Source of the DNA: Marinibacterium sp039179965
GTDB taxonomy: Bacteria; Pseudomonadota; Alphaproteobacteria; Rhodobacterales; Rhodobacteraceae
DNA length: 22,927 bases
Direction: 5' to 3'
Assembly (NCBI GenBank): GCA_039179965.1
Contig: JBCDEC010000048.1
Coordinates: 1-22,927, forward strand
The position numbers and the translations under genes are program-made. The notes under the pieces were generated by a model, which saw nothing but the letters and a program-made list of their open reading frames with translations, was not told the origin of the DNA and searched no databases. Shown one piece after another: positions 13,895 to 21,539 of this stretch. Each line of letters begins with the position of its first letter. Position 1 is the stretch's first letter.

Positions 13895-15424
13895 GTGGTA
13901 GAATCAATCCCAAGCACCGCCGAACCTGCGGAGCCACGGCGGCTACTTGCGGTTTTCCTGGCCGTTTCGGCTGTCCTTTTTCTGGCATCGCTGGGGCAGA
14001 CCGTCGTCACAACGGGTCTTCCGGTGATTCTCAGCGATTTGGGCGGACTGGATCAGATCACCTGGGTGATCACCGCCTATCTGATGGCCGCGACTGTCGG
14101 CGCACCGGTTTTCGGAAAGCTGGGCGATCTGTTCGGCCGTCGCATCGTCATGCAGGCCGGCATCGCCGTCTTTCTTGTGGGGGCAACGATCTGTGCGCTG
14201 GCGCCCGACCTCTGGGTTCTTGTTGCCGGTCGGTTCATTCAGGGATTCGGCGGTGGCGGGCTGATTACCTCTTCGATGGCGGCGGTGGCCGACAATGTCT
14301 CGCCGCGCGAACGCGCGCGCTATCAGGGCATTCTGGGCTCGGTCTTTGGGCTGTCGACTGTGGTCGGACCTCTGGCAGGCGGCTTCATTGTCCAGCATTT
14401 TGACTGGCAATGGATCTTCTGGCTGAACCTGCCCTTGGGAGCGGCAGCCTGGGCGGTGCTGGTCTGGGCGGCGGCTCCGTCGCCGCGCCGCGACAGCGTG
14501 ACGATTGACTATGCGGGCGCCGCGGCCTTGACCGCCGTACTGTCGCTGACCGTTCTGGCAGCCAGCCTTGGCGGCACAATTGTGCCCTGGGGTAGTCTCT
14601 GGATGATGGTCCTGTTCGCCGCCATTCTCGCGGCGCTGTGGTGCTTTGTCCGGATCGAGCAGCGCGCGGTCGAACCGATCCTGCCGTTGCATCTGTTTTA
14701 CATCAACAACTTCGTGGTCGCGAATTCGGTCGGCCTGATCGTTGGCGTCACGATGTTTGGCACCATTACGTTCGTCCCGTTCTTCATGCAGGTGGTGAAG
14801 GGGCTCAGCCCCGCGTCCTCAGGCCTGTTTGTCTTTCCGATGATGGCCGGGCTGATCGTGTCCTCTGCCCTGGCCGGTCAGGTCATGGCGCGGACCGGCC
14901 GGTACCGGATGTTGCCGGTCGTGTCGACAGCGCTGCTGGCGCTGGGGCTCGCGGCCCTGGCTCTGATGACCGCCCAGACGCCCAATGGCTGGATTGTCGC
15001 AATGATGATTCTGGTCGGACTGGGTATCGGGCCGACCATTGGTATTGGCGTGACGGCCATCCAGAACGCGGTACCGCCTGACATGGTCGGCATCGGGACG
15101 GCCTCGGCCAATATGTTCCGCCTGATCGGCGGCGCGGTGGGCACGGCCGCCTTTGGCGCGATTTTCGCCGCTGAGTTTCAGGCGCAACTGGTGGGGCTTC
15201 TGGACGCCGCGCCGCGCGGGCTGACCAAGGAGATGATCGCCGCGATGGAGCCCGTCCTGCAGGAGAGCGTGCGCGCCGGCATCGCCGCGGCCCTGCATCC
15301 GGTGTTCTGGATTGCCTGTGGCCTTGCCTGCCTGGCCTGTCTGGTGTCCCTGTCGATGATCGAGTTGCCGCTGCGCGATGACGGGCCGGCGGCCGGCGAT
15401 GCGGCACCACAGCCGGCCGAGTGA
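13895..15424 (+). CDS. MFS multidrug efflux transporter, DHA2-like (14 TMS)
   Basis: 509 residues from GTG 13895, with GAGG at 13883-13886. About 14 hydrophobic segments are visible, the DHA2 drug:proton antiporter layout. Motif A GKLGDLFGRR is at 74-83 and motif C GPLAGGF at 158-164, followed by HFDWQWIFWLNLPLG, typical of EmrB/QacA-type exporters. In the first helix the usual LDxTIVxxALP motif reads LGQTVVTTGLP, so the conserved Asp is Gly. The gene diverges from marR and is probably under its control. Export of toxic organic compounds is inferred; the substrate is unknown. No membrane-fusion partner is adjacent, so it is likely a stand-alone inner-membrane pump. Confidence 0.9.
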   Translation: MVESIPSTAEPAEPRRLLAVFLAVSAVLFLASLGQTVVTTGLPVILSDLGGLDQITWVITAYLMAATVGAPVFGKLGDLFGRRIVMQAGIAVFLVGATICALAPDLWVLVAGRFIQGFGGGGLITSSMAAVADNVSPRERARYQGILGSVFGLSTVVGPLAGGFIVQHFDWQWIFWLNLPLGAAAWAVLVWAAAPSPRRDSVTIDYAGAAALTAVLSLTVLAASLGGTIVPWGSLWMMVLFAAILAALWCFVRIEQRAVEPILPLHLFYINNFVVANSVGLIVGVTMFGTITFVPFFMQVVKGLSPASSGLFVFPMMAGLIVSSALAGQVMARTGRYRMLPVVSTALLALGLAALALMTAQTPNGWIVAMMILVGLGIGPTIGIGVTAIQNAVPPDMVGIGTASANMFRLIGGAVGTAAFGAIFAAEFQAQLVGLLDAAPRGLTKEMIAAMEPVLQESVRAGIAAALHPVFWIACGLACLACLVSLSMIELPLRDDGPAAGDAAPQPAE

Positions 15425-15425
15425 A

Positions 15426-15459
15426 CGTGAGATACAGCCAGGACCCCGGCTATTTCACG
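15426..15459. terminator. Inverted repeat between convergent MFS and ATPase genes
   Basis: CGTGAGATA (15426-15434) pairs with TATTTCACG (15451-15459) with one G-T wobble, and inside it GCC (15437-15439) can pair with GGC (15448-15450). It begins just after the MFS stop and overlaps the ATPase stop codon. There is no T-tract, so a bidirectional terminator role is tentative. Confidence 0.45.
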
Positions 15460-16757
15460 ATCTTTTCGTCCCTGACGAACATGTTCGCCCAGGCACGATC
15501 GATCAGCTCCGGGCTCATCTGATACGGGATGCCTTCGAACTCGCAGATCGCGATCATCTGGTCGATCAGGAAGACCGGCTGATAATTGGCGTAGATGTTG
15601 TCGATGGTCGGGTACTTGGTCTTGATCAGATGGAGCAGGGCTTTCTCATTGAGCGGCATTTTCTTCTTACGCGCGACGAGCGCGAAGATCTTGAGAAAAT
15701 TCTCCTGATCCGGCCCGTCGATCTTGATCTTGAAGAAGATCCGTCGAAGGGCCGCTTTGTCGAAGATCTCGTTGGGGTGGAAGTTGGTGGAGAAAATCAC
15801 CAGCGTGTCGAAGGGCACCTCGAACTTCTCGCCCGATTGCAGGCCGAGGATGTCCTTGTTTTCTTCCAAGGGCACGATCCAGCGGTTGACCAGGGCCTGT
15901 GGCGGTTCTGCCTGACGACCAAGGTCATCGACGATGAAGATGCCGCCGGTCGATTTGAGCTGCAGCGGCGCCTGATAGGTACGCGCGGTGGGGTTGTAGA
16001 CCAGATCCAGCATCGACAGGCTCAGTTCACCACCCGTCACCACGGTCGGGCGTTCGCAGCAGACATAGCGCTGGTCAAAGCGCTTGGCGCGACGCAGCGA
16101 ATTGGGGTCGTCGACGACATCGGGCAGGGCGTTGTGCACGATCGGGTCGTATACGGTGATGACCTGACCGGAATACTCAATGGCGCGTGGCACATAGACC
16201 CGGTCGCCCAAGGCATCCCGAACGCCGTTGGAGATCGATGATTTCCCGTTGCCGGGCGGTCCATACATCAGGATCGAACGTCCTGCACTGACCGCTGGCC
16301 CAAGATGATCCAGCAACTCCGGCGGCAGGATCAGATGTCCCATTGCGGTGATCAGTTGGTCCCGGGTGACCTGGATGTTGCGGATGGACTGGCGCTTGAC
16401 CTGCTCGCGGTAGACGTGGAGCGGCACCGGCATGGCGCCGAAGTATTCTGACTGGGACAGGGCGTCGAGCGCGCGCGCCTTGCCCTGATCGGTAAGCTGA
16501 TAGCCCATCTCGTTGCCGCTGTTGGCATTCAGCGTGCCTGTCGCCTGCAAGAGCTTTTGCTCGCGCGCCATATCGACCAGTTCCTGCGTGATCGGAATTG
16601 GCAGGCAGATCGCCTGCGACAACTCGCTGACCAGATCGATCGTCTTGCGAAACATGGTCTTGAGGACGATGTCGCGCATCATGACGATGGGCAATTCGAT
16701 CTCGGAGAGAAACTTGGGCGACGGAGGCGATATAACGCCCACAGGTTGCATGTTCAT
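15450..16757 (-). CDS. AAA+ ATPase with N-terminal winged-helix-like domain
   Basis: 435 residues from ATG 16757. The AAA+ core has Walker A GPPGNGKS (166-173), Walker B IFIVDD (273-278), sensor-1 STN (323-325) and Arg338-Arg339 as possible arginine finger. Residues about 35-105 (VSELSQAICLPIPITQELVD, then GYQLTDQGKARALDAL) look like a winged helix. There is no membrane segment, so it is likely a cytosolic remodelling ATPase. I recall similar genes next to tad clusters in Rhodobacterales, which would suit a role in pilus assembly or its control, but this is not proven. It is separated from the prepilin peptidase by the small plus-strand gene at 17120, so it has its own promoter. Substrate is unknown. 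Confidence 0.75.
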   Translation of the reverse strand: MNMQPVGVISPPSPKFLSEIELPIVMMRDIVLKTMFRKTIDLVSELSQAICLPIPITQELVDMAREQKLLQATGTLNANSGNEMGYQLTDQGKARALDALSQSEYFGAMPVPLHVYREQVKRQSIRNIQVTRDQLITAMGHLILPPELLDHLGPAVSAGRSILMYGPPGNGKSSISNGVRDALGDRVYVPRAIEYSGQVITVYDPIVHNALPDVVDDPNSLRRAKRFDQRYVCCERPTVVTGGELSLSMLDLVYNPTARTYQAPLQLKSTGGIFIVDDLGRQAEPPQALVNRWIVPLEENKDILGLQSGEKFEVPFDTLVIFSTNFHPNEIFDKAALRRIFFKIKIDGPDQENFLKIFALVARKKKMPLNEKALLHLIKTKYPTIDNIYANYQPVFLIDQMIAICEFEGIPYQMSPELIDRAWANMFVRDEKIVK

Positions 16758-17119
16758 TGGTCAAGACCCCACTTCGGCTGGATCTCTCATGCCATGTGAT
16801 TGTGGCGGAAATCAGGGAAATTGGTGTAGCAGATCAGGCGCGTCTGTGGCGCTCGCCGGCGGTGGCTTCCAGGGGATATGTACCTCGGGAATGCGGGGTT
16901 AACCTAGATCCCGGCTCGCGACAAATACAAAAAAATTCCAAACTTCACGGGCGGGTCATAACTACATGAAATTAATTACAAAAAAATGAGAATGGTGTGA
17001 ACTGTGGACCGGACTGGCTTTCCAGGGCAAAAAAAATTCCCTAGGGGCAACGGACGAATTGTGCGAGATAGGCTGCCTGAAGCTCCCAATTGGAGCTTCT
17101 GAACTGGGAGGATCGAATA
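16758..17119. promoter_or_regulatory. 362-base AT-rich divergent spacer with three A-tracts
   Basis: No gene is seen. The right half is strikingly AT-rich for this genome and holds three tracts of C followed by 7-8 A at 16928, 16979 and 17028, spaced 51 and 49 bases, the outer two followed by TTCC. Such spacing is close to five helical turns and may bend DNA or bind a nucleoid protein. The spacer must contain promoters for the ATPase gene (minus) and the small gene (plus), but I cannot place -35/-10 boxes with confidence. Confidence 0.5.
17079..17111 (+). promoter_or_regulatory. Leader hairpin next to Shine-Dalgarno with competing anti-SD pairing
   Basis: GAAGCTCC (17079-17086) and GGAGCTTC (17092-17099) form a perfect 8-base stem with loop CAATT, ending seven bases before the Shine-Dalgarno GGGAGG (17106-17111). 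The same strand has CTCCCA (17083-17088), complementary to TGGGAG (17105-17110), which includes the Shine-Dalgarno. The two pairings are mutually exclusive: one leaves the ribosome site open, the other closes it. Confidence 0.5.
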
Positions 17120-17404
17120 ATGTCTTACTACTCCGTCTCAAACTGGGATGCGACTGAATGGAGCGACGAAATGGAAGCGCTTGCGCGCGACAAGTATTTG
17201 CCGATGATAAAGAGCCTCGGTGCCAAAAAAGTCGATATGATTAGGACAGGCGATTTGAGTTTTATTGTCGTAACAGAGTATGCGGATGCGGCCACGGGAG
17301 AGGCCGCGCAAGCGCGCATTGATGAGATCCGCGACCAAGCGACGGAAGAACTTCCAATGAAGATGACCGGCGTCCATCGTGGCACCGCCTTCGTGAGCGG
17401 CTAG
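17120..17404 (+). CDS. Small protein, ferredoxin-like/dimeric alpha-beta barrel pattern
   Basis: 94 residues from ATG 17120, eight bases after a strong GGGAGG; an in-frame extension to 17090 would ignore this site. I do not recognise the family with certainty. The predicted pattern is beta (SYYSVSNWD), a long helix (ATEWSDEMEALARDKYLPMIKSLG), beta (AKKVDMIRT), beta (LSFIVVTEYADA), helix (GEAAQARIDEIRDQATEEL), beta (MKMTGVHRGTAFV), as in ABM/EthD-like dimeric alpha-beta barrels. It has no signal peptide or membrane helix. It is monocistronic, with its own leader and a strong terminator. Codons such as AGG, ATT, GTA, ACA and AGT, and visibly lower GC, differ from its neighbours. Confidence 0.75.
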   Translation: MSYYSVSNWDATEWSDEMEALARDKYLPMIKSLGAKKVDMIRTGDLSFIVVTEYADAATGEAAQARIDEIRDQATEELPMKMTGVHRGTAFVSG

Positions 17405-17425
17405 CGCGCAGTCCAAGGTTTCGAT

Positions 17426-17455
17426 GGCCCCGCTTTATGCGGGGCCGTTTTTTTT
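17426..17455 (+). terminator. Strong intrinsic terminator of the small gene
   Basis: GGCCCCGC (17426-17433) and GCGGGGCC (17439-17446) form a perfect 8-base stem with loop TTTAT, then G and eight T (17448-17455). It starts 22 bases after the stop codon of the 94-residue gene. Confidence 0.93.
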
Positions 17456-17611
17456 GACATGGCCAACCTGTAACGCGCTCGATGCGACGGGCGTATGAAC
17501 CACGGTTCCGGTTCGGGCGCGGTGGGACGACAAGGTGCGTAGGGAACGCGCAGACGAACGCCGCCTTTCAAGGTGCGTCCGGTCCGTGAGGAGCCTTGTC
17601 CGCGACCCGGA
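17456..17611. other. Non-coding spacer between terminator and prepilin peptidase
   Basis: About 155 bases with no credible gene. A 10-base direct repeat CAAGGTGCGT occurs at 17531-17540 and 17569-17578. No clear T-tailed hairpin marks the end of the minus-strand tad transcript. Confidence 0.4.
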
Positions 17612-18106
17612 TCAGGCCCCGTAAAGGGTGCCCAGAATGAGGTAGAAGGCCAATGTCCCGCCAAGGGCAAAGCCCATCGGAAAGTCGCCGACTTTGGTCC
17701 AACTGTCCCAATCAGGCGCGATCCGGCGCATTGGCGTGCGTTTGACAAACCGATGCGTGATCACGGCGGCCAGAAGCACGGCGGCCAGTAGCTTGACCAA
17801 AGTGGAGATATCGCCGAGCGCGACGAACCCGGCGGCAGCGGCAATGAACTTGGCGTCTCCCGCGCCCATCACGCCGCCGGCATTCAGCACCATGCCGACC
17901 AGCAGCGCGATCACGACCTGTACCCAGCGCCAGCCATACTCTGGCAGGGGCATGACGAAGGGGCCGACGATCAGCAGCACAACTCCAAGCGCCAGAACGG
18001 CCTGGTTTGTGATCCGCATAGAGCGCAGATCTGTGTAGGCCACATAGAAACAGATCGGCAGCACGAAGGGCAGAAAGACGAGGGCCTGCCCGGCCGGGAT
18101 TTGCAT
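17612..18106 (-). CDS. cpaA: Prepilin peptidase CpaA/TadV (A24 family)
   Basis: 164 residues from ATG 18106, four bases beyond the stop of the upstream TPR gene; the longer open frame is only extension into that gene. It is very hydrophobic, with about five to six membrane segments. The two catalytic aspartates of A24 peptidases are visible: Asp26 in AYTDLRSMRI and Asp84 in GAGDAKF. It has the short form without the N-methyltransferase domain, as in Tad systems, where CpaA/TadV cleaves the Flp prepilin leader and TadE/F-like pseudopilins in the inner membrane. It is the last gene of the tad run in this window. Confidence 0.92.
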   Translation of the reverse strand: MQIPAGQALVFLPFVLPICFYVAYTDLRSMRITNQAVLALGVVLLIVGPFVMPLPEYGWRWVQVVIALLVGMVLNAGGVMGAGDAKFIAAAAGFVALGDISTLVKLLAAVLLAAVITHRFVKRTPMRRIAPDWDSWTKVGDFPMGFALGGTLAFYLILGTLYGA

Positions 18107-18110
18107 CGGC

Positions 18111-18956
18111 TCAGGTCTCCAACGCCGCCAGGGCCCGAACGGCCGCCTCAAAATGCTGCGGATGGGTGTCGATCGCATCCCGCAAAAGCGTCTTGCCGGT
18201 ATCGACATCGCCCTGCTTGACCGCTGAAAGCGCCATGGTGTGCAGAAGTTGCGCACGCTCTGACTGGTCCATCGGGATCACCGGCAGGATGTAGTTGCGC
18301 TGCGCACCGCGGGCCAGAATGATGTTGTTCTTGGCGGTAAAGAGCGTCTGATCCTGGCGGATGGCTTCTCCAAAGAGCCGCTCGGCCTCGGCATAATCGC
18401 CCCGGGTCAGCTTGGAGTAGCCCCAGTTGTTCAGAACGCTGGCAGGTTGCGTGGTCAGACCAACGGCGACTTCGTAGAAACTGTCCGCTTTTTGCCATTC
18501 GCGGTTGCCGTCCGCGACCATGGCCTCAAGCCGATAGCGCTTGAAGGTCTCGAAGGTGGGGGGCACGTCATCGAGCACGGCTTCGGCTTCATCCCACTGA
18601 CCGGCGCGGATCATCGCATCGGCCAGGTTGACCTTGTCCTCGGGGGTCGAGCCGTCCATGGAGACGACCTTTTTCCATGCCGCGGCGCCTTCTGTCGACC
18701 GCTTGGCCCGCACGAGGGACAATGCCAAACCGCGCTGCATATCGATCCGGCTCGGGTCATCCGCCAGCGCCCCTGAAAAGTAGGACACAGCCTCATTGGG
18801 ATCGGCCACCGTCAGCATCACATCGTTCAGGTTGCTTTCGTCGACCACGTTCACGTCCTGAAAGGCGCGTTCGACGGTTTCTTCGCCCTTGTCGGCACAG
18901 GCCGACAAGCCGAGGGCGACTGCCAGACATGCTGACAGGCTCACTAATTGGCGCAT
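18111..18956 (-). CDS. tadD: TadD-like TPR lipoprotein (second of two)
   Basis: 281 residues. The N-terminus MRQLVSLSACLAVALGLSAC is a lipoprotein signal with lipobox LSAC and Cys20. TPR-like repeats run through the mature part (NEAVSYFSGALADDPSRIDM, GAAAWKKVVSMDGSTPED, YAEAERLFGEAIRQDQTLF, VDTGKTLLRDAIDTHPQHFE). TadD-type TPR lipoproteins act as pilotins or assembly factors for the Tad secretin and pilus at the outer membrane. Position between tadC and cpaA supports the call. With about 280 residues it is closer to TadD length than its neighbour. Confidence 0.85.
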   Translation of the reverse strand: MRQLVSLSACLAVALGLSACADKGEETVERAFQDVNVVDESNLNDVMLTVADPNEAVSYFSGALADDPSRIDMQRGLALSLVRAKRSTEGAAAWKKVVSMDGSTPEDKVNLADAMIRAGQWDEAEAVLDDVPPTFETFKRYRLEAMVADGNREWQKADSFYEVAVGLTTQPASVLNNWGYSKLTRGDYAEAERLFGEAIRQDQTLFTAKNNIILARGAQRNYILPVIPMDQSERAQLLHTMALSAVKQGDVDTGKTLLRDAIDTHPQHFEAAVRALAALET

Positions 18957-18983
18957 GTTTCTGCGTCCCTTGCTGCTCTCACC

Positions 18984-19577
18984 TCATGGTGTCTGGGTCA
19001 GAAGGACGAGACCTCCCTGCCGCACCAATGTAAATTCTTCGTTTTGTCCAGAAGTATTGTCGGGAAATTCCGTTTTGGCGAGAGCCAAGCGCAAATTATC
19101 TCGGATTGAGTCACTTTGGCCATTGTCCAGCGCGTAGGCCTGTCGGAAAACGCCCTCCGCCTCTGACCAGTCGCCTTTTTCCATCAGAAGAACGCCGAGA
19201 TTGTTCCAGGCTTCGGGCCAGTCGGGGGCTTCGGCGACGGCCAGTCGCAATTGGGTTTCGGCCTGACCCAACCGACCCAGACCCAGATTGGCCGTGCCGA
19301 TGCCAAGATTGATCTCGGGCGAAATACCCTCGTCCAGCGCGGCGCGGGTATAGGCATCGATGGCCAGTTCATATTCGCCGGCTTCGACCAGACGATTGCC
19401 CACGAGGATACCGTCAACGGGCGGTTTGCGCAGATTTACCCCCGGCGCATCGATGTCATCCGAACTGGACGGCGTGATCCCGGGTTGGGAACACGCCGCA
19501 AGAACAGCCAGACCGGCCAAACATCCGATTGCGAAGGTGCCGACCCTTGCCTGTCGTCCGGCACCGATAAATGTCAT
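18984..19577 (-). CDS. TPR lipoprotein, TadD-like (first of two)
   Basis: 197 residues, starting three bases after the tadC stop. The signal segment ends in lipobox LAAC at Cys29 (GCLAGLAVLAACSQPG). A short unstructured stretch rich in Ser, Asp and Pro precedes about three TPR units (ILVGNRLVEAGEYELAIDAY, NLGLGRLGQAETQLRLAVAE, NLGVLLMEKGDWSEAEGVF). It is followed 27 bases later by the larger TadD-like gene, so the pair may be an old duplication or may split the job of one protein. Role in Tad pilus biogenesis is inferred from operon position. Confidence 0.8.
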   Translation of the reverse strand: MTFIGAGRQARVGTFAIGCLAGLAVLAACSQPGITPSSSDDIDAPGVNLRKPPVDGILVGNRLVEAGEYELAIDAYTRAALDEGISPEINLGIGTANLGLGRLGQAETQLRLAVAEAPDWPEAWNNLGVLLMEKGDWSEAEGVFRQAYALDNGQSDSIRDNLRLALAKTEFPDNTSGQNEEFTLVRQGGLVLLTQTP

Positions 19578-19580
19578 GTT

Positions 19581-20561
19581 TTAGTTGCTCATATTGCCCA
19601 GGTTGGCAATGCCGTTCGCCGAAGGTCCCACGAGGATGATCAACAGCGGCGGCACTGTGAGCGTCATTGTGGCAAGGGTCATTTTCGTTGGCAACTTGTT
19701 TGCGGCCTCTTCGGCGCGCATCACGCGTTTGTCGCGCATCTCCCCCGCGTAGACCCGCAGCGCTTCAGCGATCGAGGTGCCGAAACTCTGGCTCTGGATC
19801 ATCACTGTCACGAACGAAGACACGTCCTGCACGCCGCATCGGGTGCCGAAGTCGCGCAGCACGCGCTCCTTTTCCTTACCGGCCTTCATCTCGTGGGCCA
19901 CGATCTCAAACTCGTCGGAGAGATCTGGGAAGGACGCGCGGATTTCCTTGGCCACCCGGATAATCGCCTGATCGAGCGACTGACCCGCCTCGACACAGAC
20001 GAGCATCATATCAAGCGCATCGGGGAAACCCTGGGTGATCTTTTCCTTGCGTTCGTCCACCCGGCGCGTCACCCAGTATTTCGGGAGCATATAGCCAGCC
20101 CCACCGGGCCCCAGGATGTACATCATCTTGGTCTGGGTCTCCATCCCGTCACCATTGCCAAGCAGGATCGTATAGGTGAAGCCGCCCACCAGACCCATGA
20201 TGCCCAAAGCGAACTGCAGGAACGTGTAAAGCCGTACCGCATCCTTGGACATGTAACCCGCCTGACGCAGTTTGAGCTGCATCGACGAGAGCTCTTCCTG
20301 GTCTTGCGGTTCCAGGAAGGTGGCAAAGCGGTCAAGCTGTTCGTTTCGACCGGCTTGGCGCAGCCGCTCCTTCTTTGGGCGCTTGCGGTTTTCTTCCGTG
20401 CTGGAGCGTTTGAGCTTCTTGAGCGGGTCTTCCGGCTGGTTCATCAGGATCGGCAGGGTCACCAGAACCATGACGATGCCCAGAAGACCCACCGCGATCA
20501 GCGGACCGAAAGGACCCAGCGAGCCTGTGAGAAGGTCATTGATTTCCTGTAAAAATTCCAT
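19581..20561 (-). CDS. tadC: TadC, inner-membrane Tad platform protein
   Basis: 326 residues with a type II secretion F-domain. An N-terminal helix (about 17-37) and a Lys/Arg-rich cytosolic stretch (about 45-75) are followed by a membrane pair near 110-140, then the F-domain (AKEIRASFPDLSDEFEIVAHEMKAG, FGTSIAEALRVYAGEMR) and a last helix (MTLTVPPLLIILVGP). TadB and TadC together form the inner-membrane platform on which ATPase TadA/CpaF acts to extrude Flp pilin. It starts nine bases after the tadB stop. Confidence 0.93.
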   Translation of the reverse strand: MEFLQEINDLLTGSLGPFGPLIAVGLLGIVMVLVTLPILMNQPEDPLKKLKRSSTEENRKRPKKERLRQAGRNEQLDRFATFLEPQDQEELSSMQLKLRQAGYMSKDAVRLYTFLQFALGIMGLVGGFTYTILLGNGDGMETQTKMMYILGPGGAGYMLPKYWVTRRVDERKEKITQGFPDALDMMLVCVEAGQSLDQAIIRVAKEIRASFPDLSDEFEIVAHEMKAGKEKERVLRDFGTRCGVQDVSSFVTVMIQSQSFGTSIAEALRVYAGEMRDKRVMRAEEAANKLPTKMTLATMTLTVPPLLIILVGPSANGIANLGNMSN

Positions 20562-20570
20562 GGACGTCTC

Positions 20571-21538
20571 TCAGACTTTGATGTTGGTGAGCATGCGCAT
20601 CACGAAGATGTTCACGGTCAGCATGATCCCGACGACAAAGCAGGCCGGGATGAAATAGGCGTGGTCGAGCACTTCGTCGTAGTAGCCAGGGTCATTGGCC
20701 AGAATGGCCACCAGGCAGAAGACCGGGAAGGCGGACAGGAACTTGCCCGACCATTGCGCCTCGGCGGTGATGGCCTTGACCCTGCGGAAAAGCCGGAAAC
20801 GGGCCCGGATCACCTTGGACAGACCGTCGAGGATCTCGGCGAGGTTACCACCCGATTGCTGCTGGATCGTCACCGCCACCGCAAGGAAGCGCATGTCCTG
20901 CATGTCCAGACGGTCCGACATCTCTTTGAGCGCGTCGCCCATGTCGCGACCATAGGCGCTTTCGTCGGCGATAATCCCAAACTCGGTGGCGAGCGGATCT
21001 TCGACCTCTTTTGCCACGATCTGCACGGCCGACGAGAACGGATGACCGACGCGCAGGCTGCGCACCATCAGTTCAATTGCGTCCGGCAATTGTTCCTGGA
21101 TCATCGAGATGCGTTTCTTGGCTTTTTTGTTGACCCACATGTAAACGGCGGCAATGCCGATTCCGGTTGACGCCACCAGGCGGATCGGCAGATCCGCGGT
21201 GGTCCCGATGCTGAGCCCCACAAAGGCAATCGCGCCAAGGCCGGCCATCAGCATGATCAATTGTCGTGGAGAGAACGCGATCGCCGCTTTTTGTGCCTTG
21301 TCGGCCAGAAGCGAATAGAGCGGGATCGACTGCGATCTCATATGCTGTTGCATCTCCTTGCGGAGTTGCTCCAGCACCTGCTCGCGGCCTGCGCCCTTGT
21401 CGAGCATTTCAAGCCGGCGGTTGACCTTGCTGTTCAGGCTGATCGATTTGCCGAAGGCGACGAGATAGACGCCTTCAACCAGCACAAGGACGCCAATGAA
21501 AATGGCGCCGTAGATAATCGGTTCGGCAGTGATTTGCA

Positions 21539-21539
<1 letters not shown>
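20571..21539 (-). CDS. tadB: TadB, inner-membrane Tad platform protein
   Basis: 322 residues from ATG 21539, overlapping the cpaF TAA by one base (TAATG); the open frame reaching 21596 only extends into cpaF. N-terminal helix IIYGAIFIGVLVLVEGVYLV, two central helices (about 85-135), then the F-domain with LPDAIELMVRSLRVGHPFSSA and QQQSGGNLAEILDGLSKVIR, and two C-terminal helices. This is the standard TadB layout, partner of TadC in the pilus assembly platform. The one-base overlap suggests translational coupling to cpaF. Confidence 0.94.

Noticed and set aside
15378..16241. 287-codon plus-strand open frame after the MFS gene
   Set aside because: It is antisense to the AAA+ ATPase gene, whose Walker and sensor motifs are clear.
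17090..17119. Ten-codon extension of the 94-residue gene from TTG 17090
   Set aside because: It would translate through the leader hairpin and ignore the well-placed GGGAGG before ATG 17120.
19251..20552. 433-codon open frame on the plus strand
   Set aside because: It is antisense to tadC and a TPR lipoprotein with clear motifs; it is His/Arg/Gln-rich without any family signature.
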